Shown here piece by piece: positions 17,974-27,465 of a stretch of DNA of 64,000 nt (within the stretch, counting starts at the first letter, position 1; each line of letters starts with the position of its first letter). Below the pieces are notes generated by a model that saw only the letters and a list, made by a program, of their open reading frames with translations, was not told the origin of the DNA and did no database searches. The position numbers and the translations under genes were made by a program. This stretch comes from Saccharomonospora sp. CUA-673 (GTDB taxonomy: Bacteria; Actinomycetota; Actinomycetes; Mycobacteriales; Pseudonocardiaceae): NCBI RefSeq assembly GCF_001942305.1, contig NZ_MKKE01000011.1, positions 62,001-126,000 of the forward strand, read 5' to 3'.

Positions 17974-19466
17974 TCAGCCGTTGTCGGCGATGTCGGCGAG
18001 CACGGCGCCGATGGTCCGGACCGGAACGCCGGTGCCGCCCTTGCCGGTGTAACCCCACGGGCCGCCGGTGTTGTACGACGGGCCTGCGATGTCGATGTGC
18101 GCCCAGGACACGTTCTCGGGCACGAACTCGCGCAGGAAGATGCCGGCGGCGAGCATGCCGCCCCACCGCGCGCCCGTGACGTTGGCCAGGTCGGCGAGCT
18201 TGGAGTCCAGTTCGGACCGCAGCTCCTCCGGCAGCGGCATCGGCCACGCGTTCTCGCCGGTGGCCTGGCCCAGTTCGGCGATGCGGTCGCGGAACTCGTC
18301 GGTGCCCATGACGCCGGCGGTGCGATTGCCGAGTGCGACGACCTGCGCGCCGGTCAACGTCGAGGTCTCGATGATGTAGTCGGGGTCGTCCTCGCCGGCG
18401 CGCACGATCGCGTCGGCCAGCACGAGACGGCCCTCGGCGTCGGTGTTGAGCACCTCGACGGTCTTGCCGCCGTACATCGTCAGCACGTCACCGGGCCGGT
18501 AGGCCGTGGCCGAGGGCATGTTCTCGGCGAGCGGGATGTAGGCCGTGACGTCGAGCGGGAGCTTGAGCTTCGCGGCCAGCAGCACCGACGCCAGCACGGC
18601 GGCGGCCCCGGACATGTCCGAGGTCATGTTGTCCATGCCCGCCGCGGGCTTGATGGAGATGCCGCCGGTGTCGAACGTGATGCCCTTGCCGACGAGGGCG
18701 ACCTTCTTGCGTGCCTTGGGGCCCTTGTAGGAGACCTGGACCAGCCGCGGCGGGCGGGATGAGCCGATGCCGACGCCCAGGATGCCGCCGAAGCCCTTGC
18801 GCTTGAGCTGCTTCTCGTCGAGCACCTCGACGCCCAGGCCGGCCTCGTCGGCCAGTGTGCGGGCGCGGTCGGCGAACGAGCCGGGGTAGAGGTCGTTGGG
18901 CGGGGTGTTGATGAAGTCGCGGGTGGTGCACACCGCCTCGGCGGTGGAGGTCGCGGCCTTGAGCGTGGCGCGGTGCTGCTTGGCCGCGCCCTCCGCGGGG
19001 GTAGCCACGTCCACAGTGGACACCGGCTTGTCGCCCTTGTCGGACTTGTACTCGGTGAAGACGTAGGCACCCAGCGCGATGCCCTCGACGGCGGCCTGCA
19101 GGTCCACGGCGGACAGTGTCGTCAGCGCGCGCTTGGTGCCCGCGAGCGCGCGGCCCGCGGCCCCCGAGGCGCGGCGCACCTGCTCCGCGGTGACCTCCGG
19201 CTTGCCCAGCCCGACGGCCAGCACGACGTCGGCCGACAGCTTGCCCAGCGACGGCACCTTCACGACCTCCTCGGCCGCACCCGTGGCGCCGAGGGTCGTG
19301 AGCACGTCGGCGAGGGCGCCGCCGAACGCGGCGTCGACCGCCTCGGCTCCTGCGGCGAGTTCGAGGCCGTCGGTGCCCTGCACGGTGCCGACCACGACGG
19401 TCTGGGCGCGGGTCTTGGCCAGCGACGCTCGGTCACCTCGGTCAGGGCAAGCTTCGGTACGGCCAC
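17974..19466 (-). CDS. pepA: leucyl aminopeptidase (M17), frame break near 19437
   Basis: Cytosolic di-metal aminopeptidase removing N-terminal residues. What is seen: metal-binding [30 protein letters not shown], and the signature NTDAEGRL; C-terminal [16 protein letters not shown]. The start GTG 19466 ([11 protein letters not shown], preceded by GAGGAG) is in a different frame from the body ([20 protein letters not shown]). One extra base near 19437 gives [16 protein letters not shown] and a protein of about 497 aa, the usual length. Neighbours (ilvE, cobT downstream; E2/E3 upstream) match the conserved actinobacterial order. Confidence 0.94.
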
Positions 19467-19552
19467 GTCGGACTCCTCGTCTCTGGGGGTTGTCGCTCGT
19501 AGGCCATGCTATTGGCGTTCGACATCCTCGTCCCGGGTAGGGGGAATCAGGC

Positions 19553-20502
19553 GTGCGGATCGCGCTCGGTGTGCTGGGCGGACTCGCGGTCGCGGTGTCG
19601 GGCGCGGGCTGGTGGGCTCCCGTCGGCATCGCCCTGGCGGCACTGTTCGCGCTCGCGATGCCGAGGACCGGCGACTCGGCGGGTGCGGTGGCGGCGGGGG
19701 AGGGGACTTCGCGGGATCGCCTGCTGGACGGACTCGGCAGGGCGGCCAGGCTGGGCGTCGTGGTGTTCGCGGCGTCGACGTTCGCCGAGTACCTGGCCCC
19801 GGACTCGCGGCTGGCCGTGGCGGTGCTGTTCGTCGTCGGCGTGGCGATGGTCGATCTGATCGGCGTCCGGTTCGGACTGCGGCTCGATGCCTACTGGCGG
19901 CGGTGGATCGGCGGGTTGTGCGCGGCGGCCGGCGCGGCGTTCGTGGCGGTGTGCCTCGGTGTGCCGCCGGTCGCGACGTCGGGCAGGTCGAACCGGTCGC
20001 GCTGTGGGGTGTGCCGTTGGCGGCCGCGGTGTTCGTGCCCGTGTTCGTCGACACCACGCGGCGGGTAGTGATCGCAGGCGGCATCGCCGCGGTCGCGGTG
20101 TCGGCCGCCGCGCTGTACCAACTCGGCCCGGTGCGGCTCGGCCTGTCGACGACGGCGCTGCGCGACGTGTTCGCCGCCGCCGACGCGCAGGCGCTGGCCC
20201 CGGTGCTGGGGATGGTCGTGGCGCTCGCCTGCGTGCCCGCGGCGCTGCTGGCGTTCGGCGCGGCGAGCCGCGACGCGCATCCCTCGCCGGTCGTGCGCAC
20301 CGTCGTCCCTGCGGCCGTCGCGTCCGTCGGGGCCGCGCTGCTCAGCCCCGTCGGCGCGGTGACGGTCGCCGCGGGCTTGGTGCTCGCCCACGTGGTGGCT
20401 CGGGTCGTGGCGGTGCCCCCGCACGGCAGGCGCACCCCGCGGGCCGTCGCTGTCGCGGTCGCCGGGGTGGCGCTGCTGGCGGGTCTGGTGGCCGGACTGT
20501 GA
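19553..20502 (+). CDS. polytopic membrane protein, unknown function, frame break near 19985
   Basis: About 316 aa once one base is added near 19985 (PPVA then [12 protein letters not shown]). Eight to ten Ala/Val/Leu-rich membrane segments cover the whole length, with a short cytoplasmic loop PRTGDSAG after TM2. No conserved motif recognised. It starts at GTG 19553, 86 bp from the divergent pepA start. The stop overlaps the next gene's GTG by 4 bp, so it is translationally coupled to the DUF402 gene. Confidence 0.75.
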
Positions 20503-21170
20503 CCGGAGCGGGCGGCGTGGGCGCGCATGCGGTGGGCGAGGACGTGGTGCTGACGTTCGTGCGGCCCGACGGCAGCGTCGGCCAACGGCATCCGCTGCGG
20601 GTCGTGGCCGACGACGGAACGCGGCTGCTCGGCTGGCTGCCCGTCGGCACACCGATCGTCGGCAGCAGGCTCGTCGACGGCCGCACGCTGCGCGAGGCAC
20701 CGCTGGCCGAGCGGTTCCGCGTGCCGCGCGTGCCGGTCCACGACGTGTGGCGGGGCACGTCGACGCTGCGGCTCGTCGACGACGAACGGTGGTCGTCGGT
20801 GTGGTGGTTCTTCGCCGGCGACGGCACGTTCACCGGGTGGTACGTCAACCTGGAGATCCCGTGCGGCCGCGACGCCCACGGCCCGGTGCGCATCGACGGG
20901 GTCGTCGACGTGGTGGTCGAGCCCGACGGCACGTGGCGGTGGAAGGACCTCGACGAGGCGGCCGCCGCGGTCGAGGCGGGCAGGCTCACTCAGACCCAGC
21001 TGGAGCGGTTGCGGGACGAGGGCCGACGTTGCGGCGAGCTCGCCGAGCGCGGCGCGTACCCGTTCGACGGGACGTGGACCGACTTCCGCCCGGAGCCCGG
21101 CACGCCCGCGCCGCGGGTGCCGGCCGCACTGCTGCGGGACGTCGAGCTGGTGCGGGACGTCGAGACCTAG
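20499..21170 (+). CDS. DUF402 domain protein (FomD-like)
   Basis: 223 aa starting at GTG 20499 (GTGA overlap with the previous gene). What is seen: DUF402 strands STLRLVDDERWSSVWWFFAGDGTFTGWYVNLEIP, VDVVVEPDGTWRWKDLDEA and the C-terminal helix AGRLTQTQLERL. Family members include nucleoside di/triphosphate phosphatases (Ntdp) and the CMP-phosphonate hydrolase FomD, which use a conserved acidic cluster; several Asp/Glu residues of this kind are present. Substrate not predictable. Confidence 0.85.
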   Translation: MTGAGGVGAHAVGEDVVLTFVRPDGSVGQRHPLRVVADDGTRLLGWLPVGTPIVGSRLVDGRTLREAPLAERFRVPRVPVHDVWRGTSTLRLVDDERWSSVWWFFAGDGTFTGWYVNLEIPCGRDAHGPVRIDGVVDVVVEPDGTWRWKDLDEAAAAVEAGRLTQTQLERLRDEGRRCGELAERGAYPFDGTWTDFRPEPGTPAPRVPAALLRDVELVRDVET

Positions 21171-21179
21171 CGGTTCGGG

Positions 21180-21521
21180 TCAGGTCATCACGGCGGCGAG
21201 GCCGAGCAGGACGGCGCCGGTGACGGCGGTGCCGACGATCGACTGGGTCGGGAAGCCGGCGCGCGGGAACACCTTGCCGCCGTGCACACCCGCGAGCCAC
21301 ACGATGCCGAAACCGGCGCCGAAGATGCCGAGGAACGCGCCGAACCCGCCGATCATCATGTAGCCGATCAGCACGAGCATGCCCGCGGCGAACGTCAGGA
21401 ACGCCGCACCGGCCAGCGTCCGCACACCCGCCGCCAGGTCGCTCTCGGGCGGCGGTTCGGCCGGACGCTGCTGCGCCGGGCGGCCGTACGGGTGGCTCTG
21501 GTGCTGCGGATGCATGCTCAC
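21180..21521 (-). CDS. small membrane protein, unknown function
   Basis: 113 aa. N-terminal 30 residues are His/Gln/Pro-rich and cytoplasmic ([15 protein letters not shown]), followed by three hydrophobic segments ([53 protein letters not shown]). Such Pro-rich short membrane proteins are common in actinomycetes. It converges on the DUF402 gene and is divergent from ilvE (62 bp gap). Confidence 0.75.
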   Translation of the reverse strand: MSMHPQHQSHPYGRPAQQRPAEPPPESDLAAGVRTLAGAAFLTFAAGMLVLIGYMMIGGFGAFLGIFGAGFGIVWLAGVHGGKVFPRAGFPTQSIVGTAVTGAVLLGLAAVMT

Positions 21522-21583
21522 ACCGCGATGGTAGCTACCGCCGCCGGCGTCCGGGACCCCATCGGCGAGATATGCTCAGGTGC

Positions 21584-22687
21584 ATGACGACGACAACCCT
21601 CTTCACCCGTATCCCCAGTTCGCAGCCCGCTTCGGCGGAGCGCGTAGCGGAGGTACTGGCGGAGCCCGGGTTCGGCGTGAAGTTCACCGACCACATGGTG
21701 ACGGTGAAGTGGAACGCCGAGCAGGGTTGGCACGACGCGCAGGTCCGCGAGTACGCATCGCTGACCTTCGACCCGGCGACGCAGATCCTGCACTACGGCC
21801 AGTCGATCTTCGAGGGGCTCAAGGCGTACCGCCAGCCCGACGGTTCGATCGCGGCGTTCCGGCCCGAGGCCAACGCACAGCGTTTCCGCGACTCGGCGCG
21901 CAGGCTCGCGATGCCGGAACTGCCGGACGAGCTGTTCCTCGGTTCGATCGCCGAGCTGGTGGACATCGACGAGCGCTGGGTCCCGACGCGGCAGGGCGAC
22001 GCGCTGTACCTGCGTCCGTTCATGATCGCCACGGGTGAGGGGCTGGGCGTGAACAGCCCGTCGGCCGAGTACCTGTACCTGCTGATCGCCTCGCCCGCCG
22101 GGTCGTACTTCGCCGGTGGCGTGAAGCCGGTGACGGTGTGGCTGTCGACCGACTACGTGCGCGCCGCGCCCGGCGGCACGGGCGAGGCCAAGTGCGGCGG
22201 CAACTACGCGGCCTCGTTCGTCGCGCAGGCCCAGGCCGTGGAGCAGGGCTGCGACCAGGTGGTGTGGCTCGACGCCGCCGAGCACCGGTGGGTCGAGGAG
22301 ATGGGCGGGATGAACCTGTTCTTCGTCCTCGGCTCCGGTTCCGACGCGACGGTGGTGACGCCCGAGCTGAGCGGCTCGCTGCTGCCGGGCGTGACGCGCA
22401 AGTCGCTGCTGCAGTTGGCCACCGACCACGGCTACAAGGTCGAGGAGCGGCGTATCTCCACCGAGGAGTGGGAGAACGCGGCCAACTCCGGTGAGCTGAC
22501 CGAGGTGTTCGCGTGCGGCACGGCCGCGGTGATCACGCCCGTCGGGCACGTCAAGCACGCCGGCGGCGAGTTCACGATCGGCGGCGGCGAGCCGGGTGCG
22601 CTCACGATGCAGCTGCGCGAGCACCTGACGGGCATCCAGGAGGGCACCCGCAGCGACGACCACGGCTGGCTCCACACCTTCGCCTGA
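21584..22687 (+). CDS. ilvE: branched-chain amino acid aminotransferase
   Basis: 367 aa, type II BCAT. Catalyses the last step of Leu/Ile/Val synthesis. What is seen: [39 protein letters not shown], the PLP lysine in [34 protein letters not shown] and [16 protein letters not shown] 21584 is chosen ([12 protein letters not shown] follows); an in-frame start 12 bases upstream is also open. A long inverted repeat follows at 22718-22827. Confidence 0.96.
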   Translation: MTTTTLFTRIPSSQPASAERVAEVLAEPGFGVKFTDHMVTVKWNAEQGWHDAQVREYASLTFDPATQILHYGQSIFEGLKAYRQPDGSIAAFRPEANAQRFRDSARRLAMPELPDELFLGSIAELVDIDERWVPTRQGDALYLRPFMIATGEGLGVNSPSAEYLYLLIASPAGSYFAGGVKPVTVWLSTDYVRAAPGGTGEAKCGGNYAASFVAQAQAVEQGCDQVVWLDAAEHRWVEEMGGMNLFFVLGSGSDATVVTPELSGSLLPGVTRKSLLQLATDHGYKVEERRISTEEWENAANSGELTEVFACGTAAVITPVGHVKHAGGEFTIGGGEPGALTMQLREHLTGIQEGTRSDDHGWLHTFA

Positions 22688-22717
22688 CCCAGCGGATCAA
22701 CACCCCGTAATCACGTT

Positions 22718-22827
22718 AAAGCTCCCGAGGCCCCATAGTCGCATCGGGCGCTGCCGCGCGTCAGCGCGTTGTTGGGGGGTGGTGGTCGGGCGACGGGTGG
22801 GCGCGACCATGGGGCCTCGGGAGCTTT
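22718..22827. terminator. long inverted repeat between convergent ilvE and cobT
   Basis: 25-bp arms at 22718-22742 and 22803-22827 (AAAGCTCCCGAGGCCCCATA... / its complement, one mismatch) separated by a 60-bp GC-rich spacer. The core GGCCCCATRGTCGC recurs at 54831-54843, and a related GGCCCGATGGTTGCG occurs at 9135-9187. Likely bidirectional terminator or extragenic palindrome. Confidence 0.7.
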
Positions 22828-22852
22828 GTGCGGCAGGGGCTGGGTGGGCCGG

Positions 22853-23893
22853 TCAGGTGATGTCGGCGTCGGCGGGGAGGGTGGGCTTGTCGGCCACGTC
22901 GGTCAGCAGGCGCACCGCCGCGGACAGTAGCGGCAGGACGGTCGCCGCGCCGGCGCCCGCGCCGAGCCGGATGTCGAGGTCGACCACCGGGTCCAGGTCG
23001 AGGTGGTTCAACGCCAGCACCTGGGCGGGTTCGGCGGCGCGGTGGGCGGCGAGCCACCACGACCGCGCGCCGGGTGCGAGTTCCTCGGCCAGGAGCGCCG
23101 CGGCGGCCGACGGGAGTCCGTCGAGCACGACGGGGGTCCGCCGCACGGCGGCCTGGGCGAGGAATCCGGTCATGGCTGCGAGGTCGGCGCCGCCGGCGGT
23201 GCGCAGCAGCGCCAGGGGTTCGCCGGTGACGGCGCGGCAGCGGCGCAGCGCGTCGCGCACGACGGTCGCCTTGCGCATCCACCCGTTGTCGTCGATGCCG
23301 GAGCCGCGTCCGATGACGGCGACGGGTTCGGTGTCGGTCAGCGACGCGACGAGCGCGGACGCCGGGGTGGTGACCCCCGCCCCGATGTCGGCGGCGACCA
23401 GCAGGTCGGCACCTTCGTCGACCTCGGCGTCGGCGGCGCGCATGCCGGCCCGCACGGCGGCGACGGTCTCGTCCTCGGTGAGCGCGTCCTCGACGTCGAT
23501 GGACCCGGAGCCGCGGCGCACGTGGTCGGGCCCGGTGGCGTCGCCGTCCGTGCCGACGTCGACGACGCGGATGCCCGCACCGGCCGTGTCGGCCAGGACG
23601 TTCAGTGCCGTGCCCCCGGCGTCGAGCGCGGTCAGCAGTTCGCGGGTGGTGCCGGGCCCGCCGCGCGACACGCCGCGGGCGACGACCCCGTGGTCGGCGG
23701 CGAACACGACCACGCGCATCCGCCGCAACGGCTTCGGCGGCGTACGTCCCTGACAGGCCGAGACCCACGCGCCCAGGCGCTCGAGCCGACCCATCGATCG
23801 CTCGGGCGTGAGAAGTGCGGCATGTCGCTGGAGTGCCCCCGCACGCGCGTGCTCGTCGGGCAGGGAAACGGGACCGAACTCGATGCTGCTCAC
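22853..23893 (-). CDS. cobT: nicotinate-nucleotide--dimethylbenzimidazole phosphoribosyltransferase
   Basis: 346 aa. Makes alpha-ribazole phosphate for the lower ligand of cobalamin. What is seen: GRLERLGAWVSACQG, VVFAADHGVVARGVSRGG, ADIGAGVTTPASALVA, RTAGGADLAAMTGFL and LDIRLGAGAGAATVLPLL. In the well-studied Salmonella enzyme the corresponding LGEGSGAA segment carries the catalytic glutamate; here that position reads Ala. Fold and length are otherwise standard, so the call is firm at family level, but activity with DMB is less certain. It stands alone here; no cobS or cobU is visible. Confidence 0.9.
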   Translation of the reverse strand: MSSIEFGPVSLPDEHARAGALQRHAALLTPERSMGRLERLGAWVSACQGRTPPKPLRRMRVVVFAADHGVVARGVSRGGPGTTRELLTALDAGGTALNVLADTAGAGIRVVDVGTDGDATGPDHVRRGSGSIDVEDALTEDETVAAVRAGMRAADAEVDEGADLLVAADIGAGVTTPASALVASLTDTEPVAVIGRGSGIDDNGWMRKATVVRDALRRCRAVTGEPLALLRTAGGADLAAMTGFLAQAAVRRTPVVLDGLPSAAAALLAEELAPGARSWWLAAHRAAEPAQVLALNHLDLDPVVDLDIRLGAGAGAATVLPLLSAAVRLLTDVADKPTLPADADIT

Positions 23894-23954
23894 GCGCTCA
23901 AGCTACCGGGTGGTGCGAGTCAGCAGCGCCCGGCTCCGCGGCGCCGAACGCCGC

Positions 23955-24341
23955 CTAGACGAATCGTGCGAAGCCGACGGTCCTTCCGGTGATGGTGAGC
24001 GGGACTCCGCCTTCGGCCATGGGGCGGAGTCCCGCGCGGATGTCGTCGTCGGGGTCGCCGTGGACCTCGAAGCTCTCGACCGCGCAGTGCTCCATGACGC
24101 CGCGGATATAGGGGTCCGACAGCTGCCAGTGCTCGCGAATCGCGTCGGAGTCGCGGTAGAGCTGGTAGCTGTGGGCCACCATCCGTTCCTCGTCCACGAA
24201 CACGTCCACCATCAGCTGCGGACCGTGCGCCTCCACGAATTCCACGGCCCGCCGCACGGCATCCCGGAACTCCTCGAGATGCCCGTCGGTGATCCGCATG
24301 GTGTTACGGAAGAGGATCGGACCGTCATCGGATCTCCACAT
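23955..24341 (-). CDS. ABM-like (dimeric alpha/beta barrel) protein
   Basis: 128 aa. Pattern FRNTMRITDGHLEEFRDAVRRAVEFVEAHGPQLMVDVFVDEERMVAHSYQLYRDSDAIREHWQL fits an antibiotic-biosynthesis-monooxygenase/ferredoxin-like fold: strand, helix, strand with a His-Ser-x-Gln segment. No signal peptide. It follows cobT in the same direction after 61 bp upstream of its start; function not predictable. Confidence 0.7.
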   Translation of the reverse strand: MWRSDDGPILFRNTMRITDGHLEEFRDAVRRAVEFVEAHGPQLMVDVFVDEERMVAHSYQLYRDSDAIREHWQLSDPYIRGVMEHCAVESFEVHGDPDDDIRAGLRPMAEGGVPLTITGRTVGFARFV

Positions 24342-24374
24342 GCTCCCAGTCTCGAACCTCCACTTAACACGAGG

Positions 24375-24887
24375 TCAAGGCCGCGCGTCCCGTCGTAGCG
24401 AGCTGACGTAGTCGGCGAGGTTGGCCAAGGTCTGGTTGCCACCGTCGATCGCGCCGAACTGCTCGACGGCCTCGTCCCGTTGCGCCTTGGTGCGGAACAG
24501 CGTGTACAGCTCGATTCTCGTCGCGTCGCCGGTGTCCCCAGTGGACGTGAAGGTGAGGACCGACTCGAACGCATCGGGGTCGTCACGTCGCTCGCCGTGG
24601 ATCATCGCGATCCGTTCCGGCGGGACGATCTCCGTCCACGTGATCCAGTCCTGGTAATCCGTTCCGTCCGGACCATGCATCACGAAGTCCCAGTGCCCGC
24701 CGACGCGGAACTCGAAAGCCCGGGTCGTGGTCGTGAACCCGTTCGGTCCCCACCATCGGGACAGGTGCCGCACCTCGGTGAAGGCCTCGAAGACCAGCTC
24801 CCGTGGCGCGTCGATGAGTCGGGACACGACGACCTCGCGGTCGTCGGTGGGCGGCCGCTCCGGCGCGGTCCCTCGTGTCGTGTTCAT
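24375..24887 (-). CDS. SRPBCC (Aha1/AHSA1-type) domain protein
   Basis: 170 aa START/Bet v1-like ligand-binding fold. What is seen: the N-terminal VVSRLIDAPRELVFEAFTEVRHLSRWWGPNGF, the central HWDFVMHGPDGTDYQDWITWTEI, and the C-terminal helix AQRDEAVEQFGAIDGGNQTLANLADYV. These genes are classically paired with an ArsR regulator, as here: the ArsR stop is 3 bp upstream of this gene's ATG. Confidence 0.9.
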   Translation of the reverse strand: MNTTRGTAPERPPTDDREVVVSRLIDAPRELVFEAFTEVRHLSRWWGPNGFTTTTRAFEFRVGGHWDFVMHGPDGTDYQDWITWTEIVPPERIAMIHGERRDDPDAFESVLTFTSTGDTGDATRIELYTLFRTKAQRDEAVEQFGAIDGGNQTLANLADYVSSLRRDARP

Positions 24888-24890
24888 GGG

Positions 24891-25253
24891 TCATTCCTCC
24901 CGGTTGTCGTGTGCTCGAGTGCTCCGTGCCTGCTTGAGGTCCTGTACGTAGGCATCCAGTCGGTCGAAGCTCTCGTTCCAGAACTGCTCGAATCCACCGG
25001 CCCACTCGTGGACCGGCCGTAAGCCGCGTGCGTCGAGGCCGTACACGCGCTGCTTGCCCTGCTTGCGATCCCGAACGAGTCCGACCTCGCGGAGAACGCG
25101 CAGATGCTTGGACGCGCCGGGCTGGGTGAGTCCCAGTTCCCGGGTCAGCTCCGTCACCGACCGCTCGCCACCGCGTAGCAGGACGAGGATGTCCCGGCGC
25201 TGAGGTTCGGCGATGGCGTTGAAGACGTCCGATGTCGTCGTTGCTCGTGCCAC
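24891..25253 (-). CDS. ArsR family transcriptional regulator (SRPBCC-associated)
   Basis: 120 aa from GTG 25253. What is seen: the winged helix DVFNAIAEPQRRDILVLLRGGERSVTELTRELGLTQPGASKHLRVLREVGLV, wing KQGKQRVYGLDARGL, and the C-terminal helix HEWAGGFEQFWNESFDRLDAYV. No metal-binding cysteines, which fits the non-metal subgroup co-transcribed with SRPBCC proteins. An imperfect 22-bp palindrome sits 9 bp upstream of its start. Confidence 0.92.
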   Translation of the reverse strand: MARATTTSDVFNAIAEPQRRDILVLLRGGERSVTELTRELGLTQPGASKHLRVLREVGLVRDRKQGKQRVYGLDARGLRPVHEWAGGFEQFWNESFDRLDAYVQDLKQARSTRAHDNREE

Positions 25254-25261
25254 ACGGTCAT

Positions 25262-25283
25262 CATATACCCATATCGGAATATG
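25262..25283. promoter_or_regulatory. candidate ArsR operator
   Basis: Imperfect AT-rich palindrome CATATACCCAT / ATCGGAATATG (9 of 11 positions pair) between the ArsR start (25253) and the divergent ispD start (25369). Its AT content stands out from the flanks. Autoregulation is likely by analogy with the family. Confidence 0.6.
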
Positions 25284-25368
25284 TAAACGAGGAATGTTCC
25301 GAGTCCTGTCGATCGGTACATGCGTGCAGTCGACGGCTTGCTCGGTGGCGGGCTCGTATGATCGCGGC

Positions 25369-26121
25369 GTGGCAGAACGCAAATCCCGGCGACCTCGGGC
25401 AGGCCGGGTGCCGCCCGCCGCCGGCGTCGTCCTCGCCAGCGGGGCGGGCACCAGGGTCGGCGCGGAGATGAACAAGGTGTATCTGCCGTTGGCCGGTCGC
25501 AGGCTGGTGTCGTGGTCGCTGGGCGCGTTCGCCCGGGTGCCGGAGATCGGCGTGCTCGTGCTCGTGGCCCGTCCCCAGGACGCGGACCTCGTCGAGTGGG
25601 TGCTCGAACGCGAGGTGGATGCGCCGGTCGAGGTCGTCTACGGCGGGCAGTCCCGGCAGGAGTCCGAACTGCGTGCGTTGCGGAGCCTGTCGAGCCGCAT
25701 CGAGGACGGTGGCATCGACACGGTCCTGATCCACGACGCGGCGCGGCCGCTCGTGAGCCCGTCCCTTATCGCCGGGGTGTTGCACGAGGCCAGGGAACAC
25801 GGGGGAGCGATCCCCGCCCTGCCCTCCGACGACCTGGTGACCGTGACGTCGGACGGCACTGGCTTCGCGGAGCACGAACGCTCGCCGTCATCGATCGTGC
25901 GGGCGCAGACCCCACAGGGATTCCGGGCCGCACCGCTGCTCGAGGTCTACGAACGGGCGGCCCGCCACGACTTCGTCGGCACGGACACGGCGTCCTTCAT
26001 GGAGTGTTTCTCCGAGCTCCCGGTGCGCTGGGTGCGCGGGGACCAGCAGAACTTCAAGATCACGTATCCGCATGATCTTGTGGTCGCCGAGCACGTGCTG
26101 GCGGCGGACGGCCAAATCTGA
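25369..26121 (+). CDS. ispD: 2-C-methyl-D-erythritol 4-phosphate cytidylyltransferase-like (IspD family)
   Basis: 250 aa nucleotidyltransferase. What is seen: the CTP-binding loop GVVLASGAGTRVGAEMNKVYLPLAGRRLV, GGQSRQESELRALRSL, the IHDAARPLVSPSLI signature, PSDDLVTVT, RAQTPQGFRAAPL, and FKITYPHDLVVAE near the end. Third step of the MEP isoprenoid pathway. No ispF or carD gene is next to it, unlike the usual actinobacterial ispD locus, so a second IspD-like cytidylyltransferase is possible. GTG 25369 is used as the start, because upstream codons run into the ArsR operator. Confidence 0.88.
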   Translation: MAERKSRRPRAGRVPPAAGVVLASGAGTRVGAEMNKVYLPLAGRRLVSWSLGAFARVPEIGVLVLVARPQDADLVEWVLEREVDAPVEVVYGGQSRQESELRALRSLSSRIEDGGIDTVLIHDAARPLVSPSLIAGVLHEAREHGGAIPALPSDDLVTVTSDGTGFAEHERSPSSIVRAQTPQGFRAAPLLEVYERAARHDFVGTDTASFMECFSELPVRWVRGDQQNFKITYPHDLVVAEHVLAADGQI

Positions 26122-26132
26122 CGGCGGCGGCG

Positions 26133-26170
26133 CAGGCCCGTCGTCGCCGGGGTGGCGACGACGGGGCCTG
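26133..26170. terminator. bidirectional terminator hairpin
   Basis: Long inverted repeat CAGGCCCGTCGTCGCC / GGCGACGACGGGGCCTG with a 5-base loop, lying between the convergent ispD and aldo/keto reductase fragment. Confidence 0.8.
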
Positions 26171-26185
26171 ACCGCGCGAAGCGGC

Positions 26186-27040
26186 TCAGATCGCGTCGGG
26201 GCTCTTCGTGTGCCTCGGGTCGGTCTCGACGACGTCGCCGAGGACGCCGTCGATCGCGGCCAGCAGGTCGGCGTCGAGCTTCACGCCCGCGGCCTTGACG
26301 TTCTCGTGCACCTGCTCGGGGCGGGAGGCGCCGATGATCGCCGAGGCGACGTTCGGGTTCTGCAACACCCACGCCACCGCGAGCTGGGCCAGCGACAGGC
26401 CCGCCTGCTCGGCCAGCGGCGTCAGCTTCTCGACCCGCTCCAGCACCTCGTCGCGCAGGAAGCGCTGCACCGCACCGGCGCCGCCCTTCTCGTCGGTGGC
26501 GCGCGAACCGGCCGGCGCGGGCTGACCGGGCTTGTACTTGCCGGTCAGCACGCCCTGCGCGATCGGCGACCACACGATCTGGCTCATGCCCTCACGCTGC
26601 GAGGCGGGAACGACCTGATCCTCGATGACCCGCCACAGCATGTTGTACTGCGGCTGGTTCGACACGAACGGGATCCTCAGCTCACGGGCCAGTTCGGCGC
26701 CGCGCGTGATCTGCTCGGCGTTCCATTCCGAGACGCCCACATACAGCACCTTGCCCTGGCGCACGAGATCCGCGAACGCCAGCATCGTCTCCTCGAGCGG
26801 AGTCGTGTGGTCGAACCGGTGCGCCTGGTACAGGTCCACGTAGTCGGTGCCGAGTCGCTTCAGCGACGCGTGCGCCGACTCCATGATGTGCTTGCGGCCC
26901 AGGCCCTTGTCGTTCGGGCCCTTCGGGCCGGTCGGCCAGAAGACCTTCGTGAAGATCTCCAGGCTCTCCCGGCGCTGGCCCTGCAGACCACGGCCGAGCA
27001 CCGACTCCGCCGCGGTGTTCGCGTAGACATCGGCCGAATC
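26186..27040 (-). pseudogene. aldo/keto reductase, C-terminal fragment (gene split by the mobile element)
   Basis: 284 codons encoding the rest of an NADPH-dependent AKR (Kv-beta/YghZ-like): DVYANTAAESVLGRGL, the catalytic-region KVFWPTGPKGPNDKGL, DYVDLYQAHRFDHTTPLEE, GKVLYVGVSEWNAEQI, SNQPQYNML, WSPIAQGVLTGKY, LAVAWVLQNPNVASAIIGASRPEQ. It lacks the first 48 residues, which are encoded at 38031-38174 on the far side of the element. The join (GVTTF + DSADVYAN) restores the conserved AKR motif containing the active-site Asp and Tyr, giving an intact 332-aa protein after excision. Without excision the fragment has no host start codon. Confidence 0.93.
27027..27040. other. attL, left attachment site of the integrated element
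   Basis: The + strand reads ACATCGGCCGAATC, encoding DSADV of the AKR gene on the minus strand. Aligned to attR (38017-38030, ACGTCGGCGGAGTC) the two share TCGGC uninterrupted, plus AC, GA and TC around it. This short, imperfect identity is what a large serine integrase leaves. The crossover therefore lies at or next to 27030-27034. Confidence 0.8.
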
Positions 27041-27084
27041 CGAGGTTCCATAGTTCCAACAGACGGAGCAACCGAAGGAGAGAG

Positions 27085-27465
27085 ATGACCCACATGAACG
27101 AAGTTCAGCGCTGGATTACGGATGTCGCCGAGACGGCTGCGTCTACCGACCCCGCTGACGTGACGATCCTCGCTGACGTACCCGGGGTCGCATGGATGGT
27201 CGCGAAGCCGGTAGACGGCGGCTCGGTCGTCTACGCGGTTACAGAGAAGTCGGTTCTGTACTCGGACGAGATCTTCGCCGACCTCCGGGACTACCTGAGC
27301 CACGCGGGGTGCTGGGTCGGCCCGTGGATCGAGCAGACACGAGGCGAGTACGTCGAATCGCTCGGGGAGACGGTCGACGCGGTCTCACGGATCTACGTGA
27401 CGTTCACTCACTGCCCGGGAGACGACGACGGCGGTACCGGTCACGCGTGCCGGAGGTACCTGTGA
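27085..27465 (+). CDS. element protein of unknown function (first gene of operon)
   Basis: 126 aa, acidic, no signal peptide or membrane segment. Pattern resembles a small alpha/beta fold (VQRWITDVAETAAST, ILADVPGVAWMVAKP, GGSVVYAVTEKSVLYSD) ending THCPGDDDGGTGHACRRYL. Start ATG 27085 has AAGGAGAG ahead of it, the strongest ribosome-binding site in the element. It is the first gene after attL and overlaps the next gene by 4 bp, so it leads a run of eight closely packed genes. Confidence 0.8.
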   Translation: MTHMNEVQRWITDVAETAASTDPADVTILADVPGVAWMVAKPVDGGSVVYAVTEKSVLYSDEIFADLRDYLSHAGCWVGPWIEQTRGEYVESLGETVDAVSRIYVTFTHCPGDDDGGTGHACRRYL

